From the NCBI GenBank assembly GCA_041398845.1, contig JAWKTZ010000006.1:1674001-1738000 (forward strand): a DNA stretch of 64,000 bases. Reading direction: 5' to 3'. Origin of the DNA: Fuerstiella sp041398845. GTDB lineage: Bacteria > Planctomycetota > Planctomycetia > Planctomycetales > Planctomycetaceae. The position numbers and the translations under genes are program-made. Under the pieces are notes generated by a model that saw nothing but the letters and a program-made list of their open reading frames with translations, made no database searches and was not told the origin of the DNA. This document shows positions 25,199-34,697 of the stretch, piece by piece (position 1 is the stretch's first letter; each line of letters opens with the position of its first letter).

Positions 25199-27889
25199 AT
25201 GAACCGGATTCTTTGCCTTCTGCTGTGCCTCAGTCTTTGGACAGTACCATCGCCATCAGCAGCACGGACCGTCCGGGAGATCAACACCGACCTGTTGATT
25301 GTGGGAGCCACGGAATCCGGCTGGGCAGCGGCGATTCAGGCCGCTCGAATGGGCGTCAGATCCATCACCATCGTGCATGATGGCGTGTGGTACGGCGGAC
25401 AGTTTACGGAACAGGCACTGGCCTGCGTTGATGAAGACAAAGGCCCCGGAACGGTCGGCTGGGGAGTCGACTGGCATCCAATGAAGCGTTCGTTTCATCG
25501 CAGCGGACTGTTCCGGGAACTCATGGATCGTATTGAGTCATTCAATGAACAGAAATACGGTTCGCCAATGCCCGGCAAACCGTATCACGGTCCTTCCACC
25601 TTTCGACCGGCGGAAGCAGAAGCCGTCTTTCGTGAAATGATTCAGCCGTTTGTGGACAGCGGTCAGATTCAGGTCTTCTGGAAACATGTGCCTGCTGCGA
25701 CTCACGTACAGCAGTCGCGGTTGTTGAGCGTCAACTTTACGTCTCTCAGTGACCCGGCCATGTCACTTTCCGTGAAAGCCCGGATCACCATTGATGCGTC
25801 CGACTGGGGTGACGTGATTCAGTTAAGCGGTGCTGAATACGAATGCGGGCCCGATCCGAAGTCGCGTTACGGCGAACCCAGCGCCTCGGAAACCATTGTC
25901 CCGAACGAAATGAATCCCATTACATGGGCCATGATCGTGGAAGAACCCGCCGACTCACAGGCAACACCTGTTCCCCCGCCGCCGAATTTCGATGACCGCA
26001 ACTATCCGCGAGCCACCCATTTGAGCCGAGCTGCATTCGGATCGTTGAAGTGGGATCGTCCGGCCAGTATCGGTGCCATCACGCACTGGCCGGCTGCCGG
26101 GGACGCGTCACATCGACAGTTGAGTGTCTATACCGTGCGGCGGATTGTTGACGGGTTCACCAGCAAAGATCAGCGTACAAGCATCCTGCTGAATTACATG
26201 AACGGACAGGACTACCCTCTGGTTCGACTGCCCGCTCGAGTCACCGCTGCGCTGGAGGCCACAGAACCCGGCGCGTCACAGAAGAACATTGTCGAGATGA
26301 ATCGGGATCAGCGAGCGATCGTGTTTCAGGATGCCAGAAATCATTCGCTGGGAGTCCTGTATCATCTGCAGAATTTTGTGCATGACCGCGCTGACGACAG
26401 GACAAATTCATTTCGCAACTTTCAGCTCAGTCGTGAGTTCGGCACACCGGACCGTCTGCCGCCCAAGCCCTACCTTCGTGAATCTCTGCGTCTGAAAGCG
26501 ATGTACATGATGAAGGAACAGGATGGCCGCAACCGCGACGGCGAAACAAAAGAGGCGGCTCGTGAACGCTTTTCTCACGTCATGTACCCGGATGGCCTGT
26601 TCTGCTGGCAGTTCCACTACGACTTTCATCGAACGGGACGTACCTTTCTGGCGGATGAAGGAGACGATGGCCCGTGGATCGACTGGGAAACTCCGGGCCG
26701 CCATACCCGACACATCAGCGACCGCTGCGTCTTTCCGGCTCGGAGTCTGGTTCCGGTCCGAATGGACGGCCTGCTGGGAGCTCAGGGAAACGTCGGCTAC
26801 AGCAGCATTGTGAGTGCCGCGATTCGACTGCATGACCAGCGAATTCACATCGGCCAGGCCAGCGGAGCTATGGCCGCAGTCAGCCTTGAGCAGAATGTTC
26901 GGGTTCGGGAAATTCCGGTTCGCAGAGAACTTCTTGAACAGGTTCGCGATGGTCTTTGCAATGGCCGTGCCGGGTTGCCACTGTTGCTGTTTCCATGGCG
27001 TGATCTGCCTGCCGATGACACAGATTTCGTGGCGATCAATCGACTGTCTGTAATGAACGGTGTTCCCGTGGACGTGCGGGATGTTGACTTCCGGCCAGAA
27101 CAGATCGCGTCAGAAGAATGGGCACAGGACCTGCGAAAGCGACTGAAACAACAGATTCCGATCCTGCCGGTGCAGACGATTTCTGCCCCACAGAATGTGA
27201 CTCGAGGTGAACTGTGCAAATTCTGGTGGAAGATCATCGCCGCCGACTCATTGTCAGAATTAACGCCCTTCCCTGACAAAACCCCGACCGATGCGGATGG
27301 TGATGGTATCGCAGACATTGACGATGCTTTGCCGTTTACCGTCAACGACCCCATCGTCTGGAAAATCGAACGCCCTCCGTTGACGACCGCAACGGATGGT
27401 TTGATCGACGCCGAGTCCCGAATCGGGACTCGGCAATTCAATTTTGCTGCGGCCAATGTCCCGTTGGCCGATGGTTTTCAACGCGACACCGGCCTGCCGT
27501 TTTCCGAAACCAAAGGCCATGGCTGGAAGAGGGACATTTCCGCGAACGCACGGCATCGGCACCGAGTTCCCGAAACGTATCGCGATGCGTTTCTGTTTAC
27601 TCGCAGCGAAGACACATGGGAATGTGAGGTGCCCAACGGAACATGGCAAGTCACTGTCTGCGTCGGAGATTCGGATCACGAACAGCCGGAACAGAACGTG
27701 ACGGTCGAAGGCCGGTTGCTGATTCAGAACGTTCCGACTCAAGCCGGCGGATTTCACGAAGCATCAACCAGCGTCACCGTTCGCGATGGTCGTCTGACGG
27801 TGACAATCGGCCGACCGTCGGGAAACGCCAACACAACATTATGCTGGTTGGCACTGACACCTGTCGCGGATGAAACGCCCCGACGATAA
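25199..27889 (+). CDS. Secreted FAD-dependent oxidoreductase with a Ca-loop and C-terminal beta domain
   Basis: 896 residues from ATG 25199 with a signal peptide ('ILCLLLCLSLWTVPSPSAA'). Residues 28-560 are an FAD_oxidored (PF12831-like) fold: nucleotide loop 'LLIVGATESGWAAAIQAA', then 'WYGGQFTEQ' and a later 'GNVGYSSIV'. Around residues 700-712 there is a calcium-loop 'DADGDGIADIDD' like those of thrombospondin type 3 or dockerin repeats. The last 190 residues form a beta-rich domain ('YRDAFLFTRSEDTWECEVPNG' begins it) that may bind carbohydrate, as in malectin- or golvesin-like modules. It probably acts on a secreted sugar or polysaccharide. The upstream double-thioredoxin gene ends ten bases before it. 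Confidence 0.82.
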   Translation: MNRILCLLLCLSLWTVPSPSAARTVREINTDLLIVGATESGWAAAIQAARMGVRSITIVHDGVWYGGQFTEQALACVDEDKGPGTVGWGVDWHPMKRSFHRSGLFRELMDRIESFNEQKYGSPMPGKPYHGPSTFRPAEAEAVFREMIQPFVDSGQIQVFWKHVPAATHVQQSRLLSVNFTSLSDPAMSLSVKARITIDASDWGDVIQLSGAEYECGPDPKSRYGEPSASETIVPNEMNPITWAMIVEEPADSQATPVPPPPNFDDRNYPRATHLSRAAFGSLKWDRPASIGAITHWPAAGDASHRQLSVYTVRRIVDGFTSKDQRTSILLNYMNGQDYPLVRLPARVTAALEATEPGASQKNIVEMNRDQRAIVFQDARNHSLGVLYHLQNFVHDRADDRTNSFRNFQLSREFGTPDRLPPKPYLRESLRLKAMYMMKEQDGRNRDGETKEAARERFSHVMYPDGLFCWQFHYDFHRTGRTFLADEGDDGPWIDWETPGRHTRHISDRCVFPARSLVPVRMDGLLGAQGNVGYSSIVSAAIRLHDQRIHIGQASGAMAAVSLEQNVRVREIPVRRELLEQVRDGLCNGRAGLPLLLFPWRDLPADDTDFVAINRLSVMNGVPVDVRDVDFRPEQIASEEWAQDLRKRLKQQIPILPVQTISAPQNVTRGELCKFWWKIIAADSLSELTPFPDKTPTDADGDGIADIDDALPFTVNDPIVWKIERPPLTTATDGLIDAESRIGTRQFNFAAANVPLADGFQRDTGLPFSETKGHGWKRDISANARHRHRVPETYRDAFLFTRSEDTWECEVPNGTWQVTVCVGDSDHEQPEQNVTVEGRLLIQNVPTQAGGFHEASTSVTVRDGRLTVTIGRPSGNANTTLCWLALTPVADETPRR

Positions 27890-27909
27890 AGTAAACCTTC
27901 GACTTCGCT

Positions 27910-28845
27910 CTACGTTTCCCGAGCGTACTCAAACATCGGTGTGGACAGGTATCGTTCTCCGGAATCCGGCAGGACCACCACGATGGTCTTGCCCGCGCTC
28001 TCGGGACGAGCCGCCACCTTCAATGCGGCTGCCATGGCCGCTCCACAGCTTATGCCACAGATAATGCCTTCTTCTCGAGCCAGTCTGGGAGCCATTTCCA
28101 TGGCTTCTTCACTCGACACCTGCACGACTTCGTCAATGATGCTGGTGTCGCAGTTGTCGGGAATGAATCCGGCTCCTATACCCTGAATGGCGTGCTTGCC
28201 GGGATCGCCGCCGGACAGAACCGGGCTGGTGGTCGGTTCGACCGCGATCGACTTGATCGGCAGTCCTTTGGTGTTTTTCAGATACCGAGTGACTCCGGTG
28301 ATGGTGCCTCCGGTGCCAACACCCGCAACAAACATGTCGATTTTGCCTTCGGTGTCTTCGAAAATCTCCGGGCCGGTTGTCTTTTCATGAATGGCCGGAT
28401 TCGCCGGATTCGAAAACTGCTGCGGCATGAAGAAGTTGGCCTGCTGAGCCAGTTCGGTCGCCTTGTTGATGGCTCCTTTCATGCCTTCCGCACCCGGCGT
28501 CAGAATCAGGTTGGCTCCGAACGCTTTCAGCATCATCCGCCGTTCAACCGACATCGTGTCCGGCATCGTGAGCGTCAGTTTGTAGCCTCGAGCCGCGCAG
28601 ACGAAGGCCAGAGCAATTCCCGTATTTCCGCTGGTGGGTTCCACCACTTCCATACCTGGCTTCAATGCGCCTCGTTCTTCTGCGTCCCAGATCATGGCCG
28701 CTCCGATGCGGCACTTGACACTGTAAGCCGGGTTGCGACCTTCGATTTTTGCCAGCACCGTGGCCTTCAGCCCCTGAGTCAGGCGGTTGATGCGAACCAG
28801 AGGTGTGCGACCGATAGAGTAGGAATTGTCCTGAAGGATGGGCAT
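27910..28845 (-). CDS. cysK: Cysteine synthase A (O-acetylserine sulfhydrylase)
   Basis: PLP enzyme making cysteine from O-acetylserine and sulfide. ATG 28845 ('MPILQDNSY') gives 311 residues, the usual length; upstream frames are unlike the family. Motifs: the PLP Lys in 'NPAYSVKCRIG' near residue 42, the substrate loop 'TSGNTG' near residue 70, the phosphate loop 'GTGGTITG' near residue 177, and the C-terminal 'SCGAAMAAAL'. All essential residues are present. It stands alone on the minus strand, convergent with the FAD oxidoreductase gene 20 bases away. The trans-sulfuration gene at 54224 is in the same pathway area but far away. Confidence 0.96.
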   Translation of the reverse strand: MPILQDNSYSIGRTPLVRINRLTQGLKATVLAKIEGRNPAYSVKCRIGAAMIWDAEERGALKPGMEVVEPTSGNTGIALAFVCAARGYKLTLTMPDTMSVERRMMLKAFGANLILTPGAEGMKGAINKATELAQQANFFMPQQFSNPANPAIHEKTTGPEIFEDTEGKIDMFVAGVGTGGTITGVTRYLKNTKGLPIKSIAVEPTTSPVLSGGDPGKHAIQGIGAGFIPDNCDTSIIDEVVQVSSEEAMEMAPRLAREEGIICGISCGAAMAAALKVAARPESAGKTIVVVLPDSGERYLSTPMFEYARET

Positions 28846-29335
28846 CCACTTGCCTTTCTTCGTAAGTCGAAAAGATGAGAGATTTGACCGGTATACCAGA
28901 AAACCGAAGTGACACCAGCGTAAACACAGGGTTTCGACGTCAACCGAGGTCCGCCTGAAACTAGTGTACAAAAGTCGACGTTGCACGACCAATGGCCAGC
29001 TCGCTAGGATCACCTGCGAAAACATCTTCCGGAAACGTGAAACGTGAAACAGATTGCCGTGATTCAACAGCCCATGCCCCCGCAAAGATCCAGCGGTCAG
29101 ATGGTGTTGTGATTGTCTGAGTGGAAAAGCCCGAGATCATCGATCCCAGGGGAATCGTCCGGACAAACAAATTCAACACAAACAGGCCGCAGCCTTCACC
29201 TTAGCCTTGTGCCGGGGTGAAGGCTTTTTTTTGCCGTTCGAGGCGGATTGCTGCGTCCGGCGTTAACATGGTGAGGTCGCCGGTCTTTCTGAGACTCGGC
29301 AACTCCCGCCATTATCCTGCCTCCGCGAGTAACCC
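28846..29335. other. Intergenic region with an isolated terminator
   Basis: 490 bases between cysK (minus) and the heme/propeller gene (plus). It contains a plus-strand intrinsic terminator at 29192-29232, described separately, that does not follow any annotated plus-strand gene within 1.3 kb. No conserved protein frame was recognised. A short untranslated RNA or leader is possible. Confidence 0.55.
29192..29232 (+). terminator. Rho-independent terminator, plus strand
   Basis: Perfect 9-base stem gccttcacc / ggtgaaggc (29192-29200 and 29216-29224) with a 15-base loop, followed directly by eight T residues (29225-29232). The T tract is on the plus strand only. It stands 104 bases upstream of the next start codon, so it may end a short transcript or an attenuated leader. 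Confidence 0.82.
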
Positions 29336-32300
29336 ATGAAGCGATCTTTTTTTGCATTGCTGTTCGTCTGCCTCATCACGTTCACCGGACTCTCTTCACC
29401 GAAAGCAGCGAGCGACGAAAAGCCGCACGAATATTCTCAGGCGGTTGAAGTCCAGTCGTCCGTGACTTCCGCAGACTTGGAACAGTTGACCGACAACACA
29501 ACCGAACCTGATCACCCGCTGCTGACAATCAGTGACCAGGAATTTCACGCGGGACTCAATCCCACGTGGATCTGGGGAGAAGACAATGCCACGAATTATA
29601 CTCTGCAGACAACATTCTCTGTCGACAACGTCGTTGCCGCTCGACTGCTGGCTTCGTGCGACAATGAGGGCACAGTGTTCGTCAACGGGAAACAGGTCGC
29701 GTCCGGATCGGAATGGGAACGTCCCATGGCGGCCGATGTGACCGGGCAGTTGAAGAATGGCGAAAATGTGGTCACGGCCAGAGTCAGTAACCACGGCGGT
29801 ATCGCGGCGTTTGTTCTGAAGCTGGCTCTGAAGAATGAATCCGGCAAAGTGACGCATGTCGTTTCAAACACAGACTGGACGGCTCAGGCTGCGGGCAGTG
29901 ATTCGGCCGTGAAGGTTGCCACGCGAGGTGACTATGGTGGCGGGCCATGGTCGACAGTGTTCGAAAACGATGCCGCAGACGAACAGCGTGTGCCCCAGGG
30001 AGTCTTCGAACTTCAGCCGGGGTTCCAGGTGCAGAGACTGTTTACAGTGCCCAAAGACGAACTCGGTTCGTGGGTCTGTATCGAATTTGATAACAAGGGC
30101 CGATTGCTGGCGAGCGATCAGGGCGAAAAAGGGATTTGCCGCATCACTCTGCCGCCGGTTTCCGTTGATGGAGGCGATGTCACCAGCAGTCAATCGGCCA
30201 CCGCCGTGCCGATCACGAATGCCGAAACCAGAGTCGAACGTCTTGACTTCAGCAAATGCGAATTCCAGCCTTCGGGAGCTCACGGAATGCTGTGGGCATT
30301 TGACAGTCTGTACTTCTGTTGCAACGGAGGTCCGGGCAGCGGGTTGTATCGAGCACGTGATACCGATGGCGATGATGAGTTTGACGAATGCGTGAAGCTG
30401 AAAGAGTTCAAGGGCGGAGGCGAACATGGTCCGCATTCGATTCGTTTGTCTCCCGATGGAAAACGTATCTTCGTCATTGCGGGAAACCACACCGATCCAC
30501 CGTTCAAGCCGGGCGAAGAACTGGAAAACGAAAACTACAGCAGCCGCATTCCCACCAACTGGGGCGAAGATCTGCTGTTGCCGCGCATGTGGGACGCCAA
30601 CGGACATGCTCGAGGCAAACTGGCTCCAGGTGGCTGGATTGCCAGCACCGATCCGGATGGCAAGACGTGGGAAATCTGGAGCATCGGTTATCGCAATCCA
30701 TACGACATGGCTTTCAACGCGGACGGAGAATTGTTTGCCTACGACGCGGATATGGAATGGGATGTCGGCACTCCGTGGTATCGCCCCACTCGAGTCGTCC
30801 ATGCCACCAGCGGCAGCGAATTCGGCTGGCGCAGCGGCACCGGCAAATGGCCCACGTATTACCTGGATAGTCTGCCGCCATTGGTCGAAATTGGCCCGGG
30901 ATCACCGGTCGGTGTCGACTTTGGTTACGGTTTGAAGTTTCCTGCAAAGTACCAAACGGCGCTGTACATCTGCGACTGGACGTTCGGCACGATGTACGCC
31001 ATTCACCTGGAACCTCATCAAAGCAGCTACAGGGCCACGAAGGAAGAATTTGTCGCCCGCAGCCCGCTGCCGCTGACAGATGTGGCTGCCGGCCCGGACG
31101 GAGCGTTGTATTTCAGTGTGGGGGGACGAGGGACGCAGTCGGAATTGTTTCGAGTGGTTTATTCCGGCAACGAGGAAACTTCGCCGACCGAAACGGTGAA
31201 CTCGGAATTCGCCGATCAGCGAGAACATCGTCGACAGCTCGAGAGCACTCACGTGATCGCGACGGCGCCGACCGATCGAAAACCGCAGGATGTGTATGAC
31301 TACACGAAAACAGTGGAAGATGATGTTGCGTCCGGTGATCGCTTTCTGAGAACCGCAGCCAGAAACGCCTTTTACAATTCTGAAGTCTTCCGCGACGTCT
31401 TCAATGTTCAGGGACTCAGGGACCTTTTGAAAGGCTCAGACGACGAAGCATTGGTCGATTCCGAAAATCCCGATCTGGAAATCGGCACTGTCCTTGCCAT
31501 GGCTCGTGGTCCACTGTCCTGGATTCCCGAAGTCGGTGACTCCGAGGCGACTCAGATCGAATGGCGTACCGAAGCTCTCAGGCTGGCGGTCCGGACTCTC
31601 AGTGCCCTCAGTCTCGACGATCTGTCCGTCGAACAGCAATTGGACTATCTGCGAGCCATGTCGCTGGTCTGGATTCGTCTGGGCCAGCCCGACAAAGCCA
31701 CGGCCGACAGATTTGTATCACGCCTGGACGTAATGTATCCCTCTGACGACTGGCGACTCAACCGCGAACTGTGCCAGATGCTGGTCTACCTGAAGTCCCC
31801 GACCGTTGTGGCCAAAACCATCGCCTTGATGAACCAGCCACCTCAGCGCGAAGACATCAACATGGGAGAACTACTGGCTCGCAACCGTGGTTACGGCAAA
31901 GCAATCAAAGCCATGATTGACAACCAACCGGACAAGCAGCAGATGTGGTATGCCTTCTGTCTGCGCGTTGCCGAGGCCGGGTGGACAGCGGAACTGCGAG
32001 CGGACTACTACCGCTGGTTCGGTCGGGCTCAGACATGGTCCGGCGGCAACAGCTTTCAGAAGTTTCTGCAGAACATCGAAGACGAAGCCTGGGAGAAAAC
32101 TCCGTTTGATCATCGAGTGCTCGTGGAAAAAGCGGGAGCCCGCACGCCTTACTCCGTTCCTGAACTTCCCAGACCGACGGGCCCCGGAAAAGAATGGGCC
32201 ATCGACGAAGTGCGAACTCTGGCGGCGGATGGTCTGACGAACCGCAACTTTGAAAACGGACAGAAAACGTTCGCGGCGACTCGCTGCATTGTGTGTCATC

Positions 32301-32692
32301 GCTTCGCCGGTAACGGAGGAGCCACCGGCCCCGATCTGACTCAGCTTGCCGGTCGCTTCAACATCGAAGCGCTGACCGAAGCGATTCTGGACCCTGGCAA
32401 AGTCATCAGCGATCAATACAAGGCCAGCACCGTGGTGACGACTCAGGGAAAGACCATCACTGGTCGCATTGTTTCTGAAAACGACTCGCAGATCAGTGTG
32501 CTGACCGATCCGGAAGACAGCAGCAAAGTGGTCGATATTGCAAAGAGCGACATCGAAGAAACTCAGCCGTCACCGGTGTCCATCATGCCCGCCAAACTTC
32601 TGAATCCATTAAACCGCGAAGAAGTTCTCGACCTGCTGGCCTACCTGCTGTCTCGCGGCGACGAAAAGCACGCGATGTTCAGAAAACCGTGA
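29336..32692 (+). CDS. PVC-type propeller dehydrogenase-like protein with heme-binding cytochrome domain
   Basis: 1118 residues from ATG 29336, with a signal peptide ('FFALLFVCLITFTGLSSP'). Residues 60-190 look like a galactose-binding-type jelly roll ('GTVFVNGKQVASG'). Residues 220-620 are a glucose/sorbosone-dehydrogenase-like propeller ('GEHGPHSIRLSPDGKRIF', 'YRNPYDMAFNADGE') as in the planctomycete 'putative membrane-bound dehydrogenase' family. The middle is helical, HEAT-like. Near residue 984, 'CIVCHRFAGNGGATGPDLT' gives a CxxCH heme site of the PVC-type heme-binding domain. It is expected to be exported and to pass electrons from sugar or alcohol oxidation, but the substrate is unknown. 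Confidence 0.88.
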   Translation: MKRSFFALLFVCLITFTGLSSPKAASDEKPHEYSQAVEVQSSVTSADLEQLTDNTTEPDHPLLTISDQEFHAGLNPTWIWGEDNATNYTLQTTFSVDNVVAARLLASCDNEGTVFVNGKQVASGSEWERPMAADVTGQLKNGENVVTARVSNHGGIAAFVLKLALKNESGKVTHVVSNTDWTAQAAGSDSAVKVATRGDYGGGPWSTVFENDAADEQRVPQGVFELQPGFQVQRLFTVPKDELGSWVCIEFDNKGRLLASDQGEKGICRITLPPVSVDGGDVTSSQSATAVPITNAETRVERLDFSKCEFQPSGAHGMLWAFDSLYFCCNGGPGSGLYRARDTDGDDEFDECVKLKEFKGGGEHGPHSIRLSPDGKRIFVIAGNHTDPPFKPGEELENENYSSRIPTNWGEDLLLPRMWDANGHARGKLAPGGWIASTDPDGKTWEIWSIGYRNPYDMAFNADGELFAYDADMEWDVGTPWYRPTRVVHATSGSEFGWRSGTGKWPTYYLDSLPPLVEIGPGSPVGVDFGYGLKFPAKYQTALYICDWTFGTMYAIHLEPHQSSYRATKEEFVARSPLPLTDVAAGPDGALYFSVGGRGTQSELFRVVYSGNEETSPTETVNSEFADQREHRRQLESTHVIATAPTDRKPQDVYDYTKTVEDDVASGDRFLRTAARNAFYNSEVFRDVFNVQGLRDLLKGSDDEALVDSENPDLEIGTVLAMARGPLSWIPEVGDSEATQIEWRTEALRLAVRTLSALSLDDLSVEQQLDYLRAMSLVWIRLGQPDKATADRFVSRLDVMYPSDDWRLNRELCQMLVYLKSPTVVAKTIALMNQPPQREDINMGELLARNRGYGKAIKAMIDNQPDKQQMWYAFCLRVAEAGWTAELRADYYRWFGRAQTWSGGNSFQKFLQNIEDEAWEKTPFDHRVLVEKAGARTPYSVPELPRPTGPGKEWAIDEVRTLAADGLTNRNFENGQKTFAATRCIVCHRFAGNGGATGPDLTQLAGRFNIEALTEAILDPGKVISDQYKASTVVTTQGKTITGRIVSENDSQISVLTDPEDSSKVVDIAKSDIEETQPSPVSIMPAKLLNPLNREEVLDLLAYLLSRGDEKHAMFRKP

Positions 32693-32888
32693 TGAACGGG
32701 CTCGTCTCGCCTGTGGCCTGCGGGTTGTGGAACGTGCCCTGCTGCCCAACGGCGGACCGACGCGCAGTGACTTTATCGGGCACATCGAGATTGTGTATCG
32801 TCTCTCGCCGTCATTCGAGTCCGCTGGTTGCTCGATCACTTCTTCATACTCGACGCACTTCTGATTCCATCCGAATGGGTTTTTGATT

Positions 32889-34697
32889 ATGAACACCACG
32901 ACCACTGCTTCCTGCGCTGCGGCACTGTTGCTGTTCTTTATCGGCCCGGTATCGGCGACAGAGCCGATTCCCGACAAACTGGTGGTGCTGACGTTTGACG
33001 ATTCCGCGAAGTCTCACTTCACAGTCGCTCGCCCGCTGCTGCTGGACTATGGATTCGGAGCAACCTTCTTCATTACCGAAGGCTTCGACTTTCGGGAGAA
33101 CAAGCGGGACTACATGACCTGGGAACAGATCGCGGAACTGCATCGCGATGGCTTTGAGATCGGCAATCATACTCGTGATCACCTTGGCATCAGTGACGCC
33201 AAAGTGGAAAAACTTCCCGAACAACTGCAGGGTATCAGTGACCGCTGTCAGGAACATGGAATTCCCGTCCCCGTCACATTTGCATGGCCAGGAAATCAGA
33301 CATCGCACAAAGCCTTCGATGTCCTGCAGCAGCACGGAATCAAGTTTGCTCGTCGAGGCGGTGCTCCGGAATTTCCTTACGAACAGGGCCGGGGATTCGC
33401 ATACGAACCCGGCAACGATCATCCTCTGCTGATCCCGTCAGCAGGAGACGCTCGCCCAAACTGGAATCTGAGCGACCTGATTCGCGCAGTGGAGCAGGCG
33501 AAGGACGGACGGATCGCCGTCCTGCAGTTTCACGGCGTGCCGGATACTGCTCACAGTTGGGTCAATTCGCCTGAGCAGCAGTTTGAGGCGTACATGAAAT
33601 ACCTGTCCGTGAACGGATACAAAGTGATCGCGATGCGGGATCTGGAAAAGTACGTGAACCCCAACCAGAAACCCGAAGATCCGGAAGCCATCATCAGACT
33701 GAGACAGCAGATCGTCGCGGAATTGCCGATTGCCGCAGTGACCCCGCAGGAATTCGTCGGCCACTGGGCGCTGCGAATGCATAACGGTGATGCCGGCTGG
33801 TTGTCGATTGAACAAACGGCCGGCGAATGGTCTGCTGAACTCTGGACCGTGGGCCAGCCAAAAGCGGTCGCCGAAATCCGTTACACCAATGGACAACTGA
33901 ATTTTGTCAGACAATGCCGGATCGGAAAACCGGAATACGTCGGCGGTCCTCCCACCGGACGTCCGCAGCCATGCGATTTCGTTGCGACAGTCCACGGAAA
34001 TTCAATCAACATCAAAATGACGGCGGCGTCCGGAGATATGACGGTCGTCGAAAGACATCAGGGACAGCGATTGCCGGATCTGCCAAAGAAGCCAGATCTG
34101 TCAACGGTCCGGTTTGGAGAACCTATCGAACTGTTCAACGGCGTTGACCTGACGGGCTGGGAACCTGCCAATCCGAATCAAATCAATGGATGGAAAGCGG
34201 TCAATGGCGAGTTGGTGAACGAATCTCCGAAGGAAACGTTCGAGCCGTTTTCACGATACGGCAATCTTCGCACGACACAGGTCTTCGGCGACCAGAAACT
34301 GAGCATCGAATTCAACGTACCGGCAAACGGCAACAGTGGAATCTATGTGCGCGGCGCCTATGAGGTTCAGGTGACGGATCGGGACTGCGAAAAGATGCAG
34401 GGCATTCAGGGCGTGGGTGCGATCTTCAATCGGATTCAGCCGACAAAGAACGCCGGCAAGCCTGGTGGCGAGTGGCAGACTTACGAAATCACCATCGTCG
34501 ATCGGCATGCGACGGTTGTTCTGAACGGCGAACGAGTGATCGACAATCAGCCGATTCTCGGCAACACCAACGGAGCGTTTCAGGCAGACGTCATGAGCCC
34601 CGGCCCGCTATATCTGCAGGGCGACCACACCGCCGTCCGCTACCGTAACATCGTTGTCCGCCCCGTGATCGTCGACAATGCAGGAATCAATGATTGA
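32889..34697 (+). CDS. Polysaccharide deacetylase fused to a DUF1080 (3-keto-disaccharide hydrolase-like) domain
   Basis: 602 residues from ATG 32889 (a TTG at 32883 precedes by two codons). The signal peptide ends near 'GPVSATEP'. Residues 35-260 are a NodB-type deacetylase with 'LTFDDS' (catalytic and metal Asp), 'GNHTRDH' (metal His) and 'AWPGN' and 'LQFHGV' motifs. A beta-rich linker domain at 285-400 is unassigned. Residues 410-600 form a DUF1080 domain: 'ELFNGVDLTGWE', 'NGNSGIYVRG' and 'YEVQVTD'. Both are carbohydrate-linked, so this may process acetylated glycans in the periplasm. The stop is 11 bases inside the 3' end of the convergent DUF1549 gene. Confidence 0.88.
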   Translation: MNTTTTASCAAALLLFFIGPVSATEPIPDKLVVLTFDDSAKSHFTVARPLLLDYGFGATFFITEGFDFRENKRDYMTWEQIAELHRDGFEIGNHTRDHLGISDAKVEKLPEQLQGISDRCQEHGIPVPVTFAWPGNQTSHKAFDVLQQHGIKFARRGGAPEFPYEQGRGFAYEPGNDHPLLIPSAGDARPNWNLSDLIRAVEQAKDGRIAVLQFHGVPDTAHSWVNSPEQQFEAYMKYLSVNGYKVIAMRDLEKYVNPNQKPEDPEAIIRLRQQIVAELPIAAVTPQEFVGHWALRMHNGDAGWLSIEQTAGEWSAELWTVGQPKAVAEIRYTNGQLNFVRQCRIGKPEYVGGPPTGRPQPCDFVATVHGNSINIKMTAASGDMTVVERHQGQRLPDLPKKPDLSTVRFGEPIELFNGVDLTGWEPANPNQINGWKAVNGELVNESPKETFEPFSRYGNLRTTQVFGDQKLSIEFNVPANGNSGIYVRGAYEVQVTDRDCEKMQGIQGVGAIFNRIQPTKNAGKPGGEWQTYEITIVDRHATVVLNGERVIDNQPILGNTNGAFQADVMSPGPLYLQGDHTAVRYRNIVVRPVIVDNAGIND

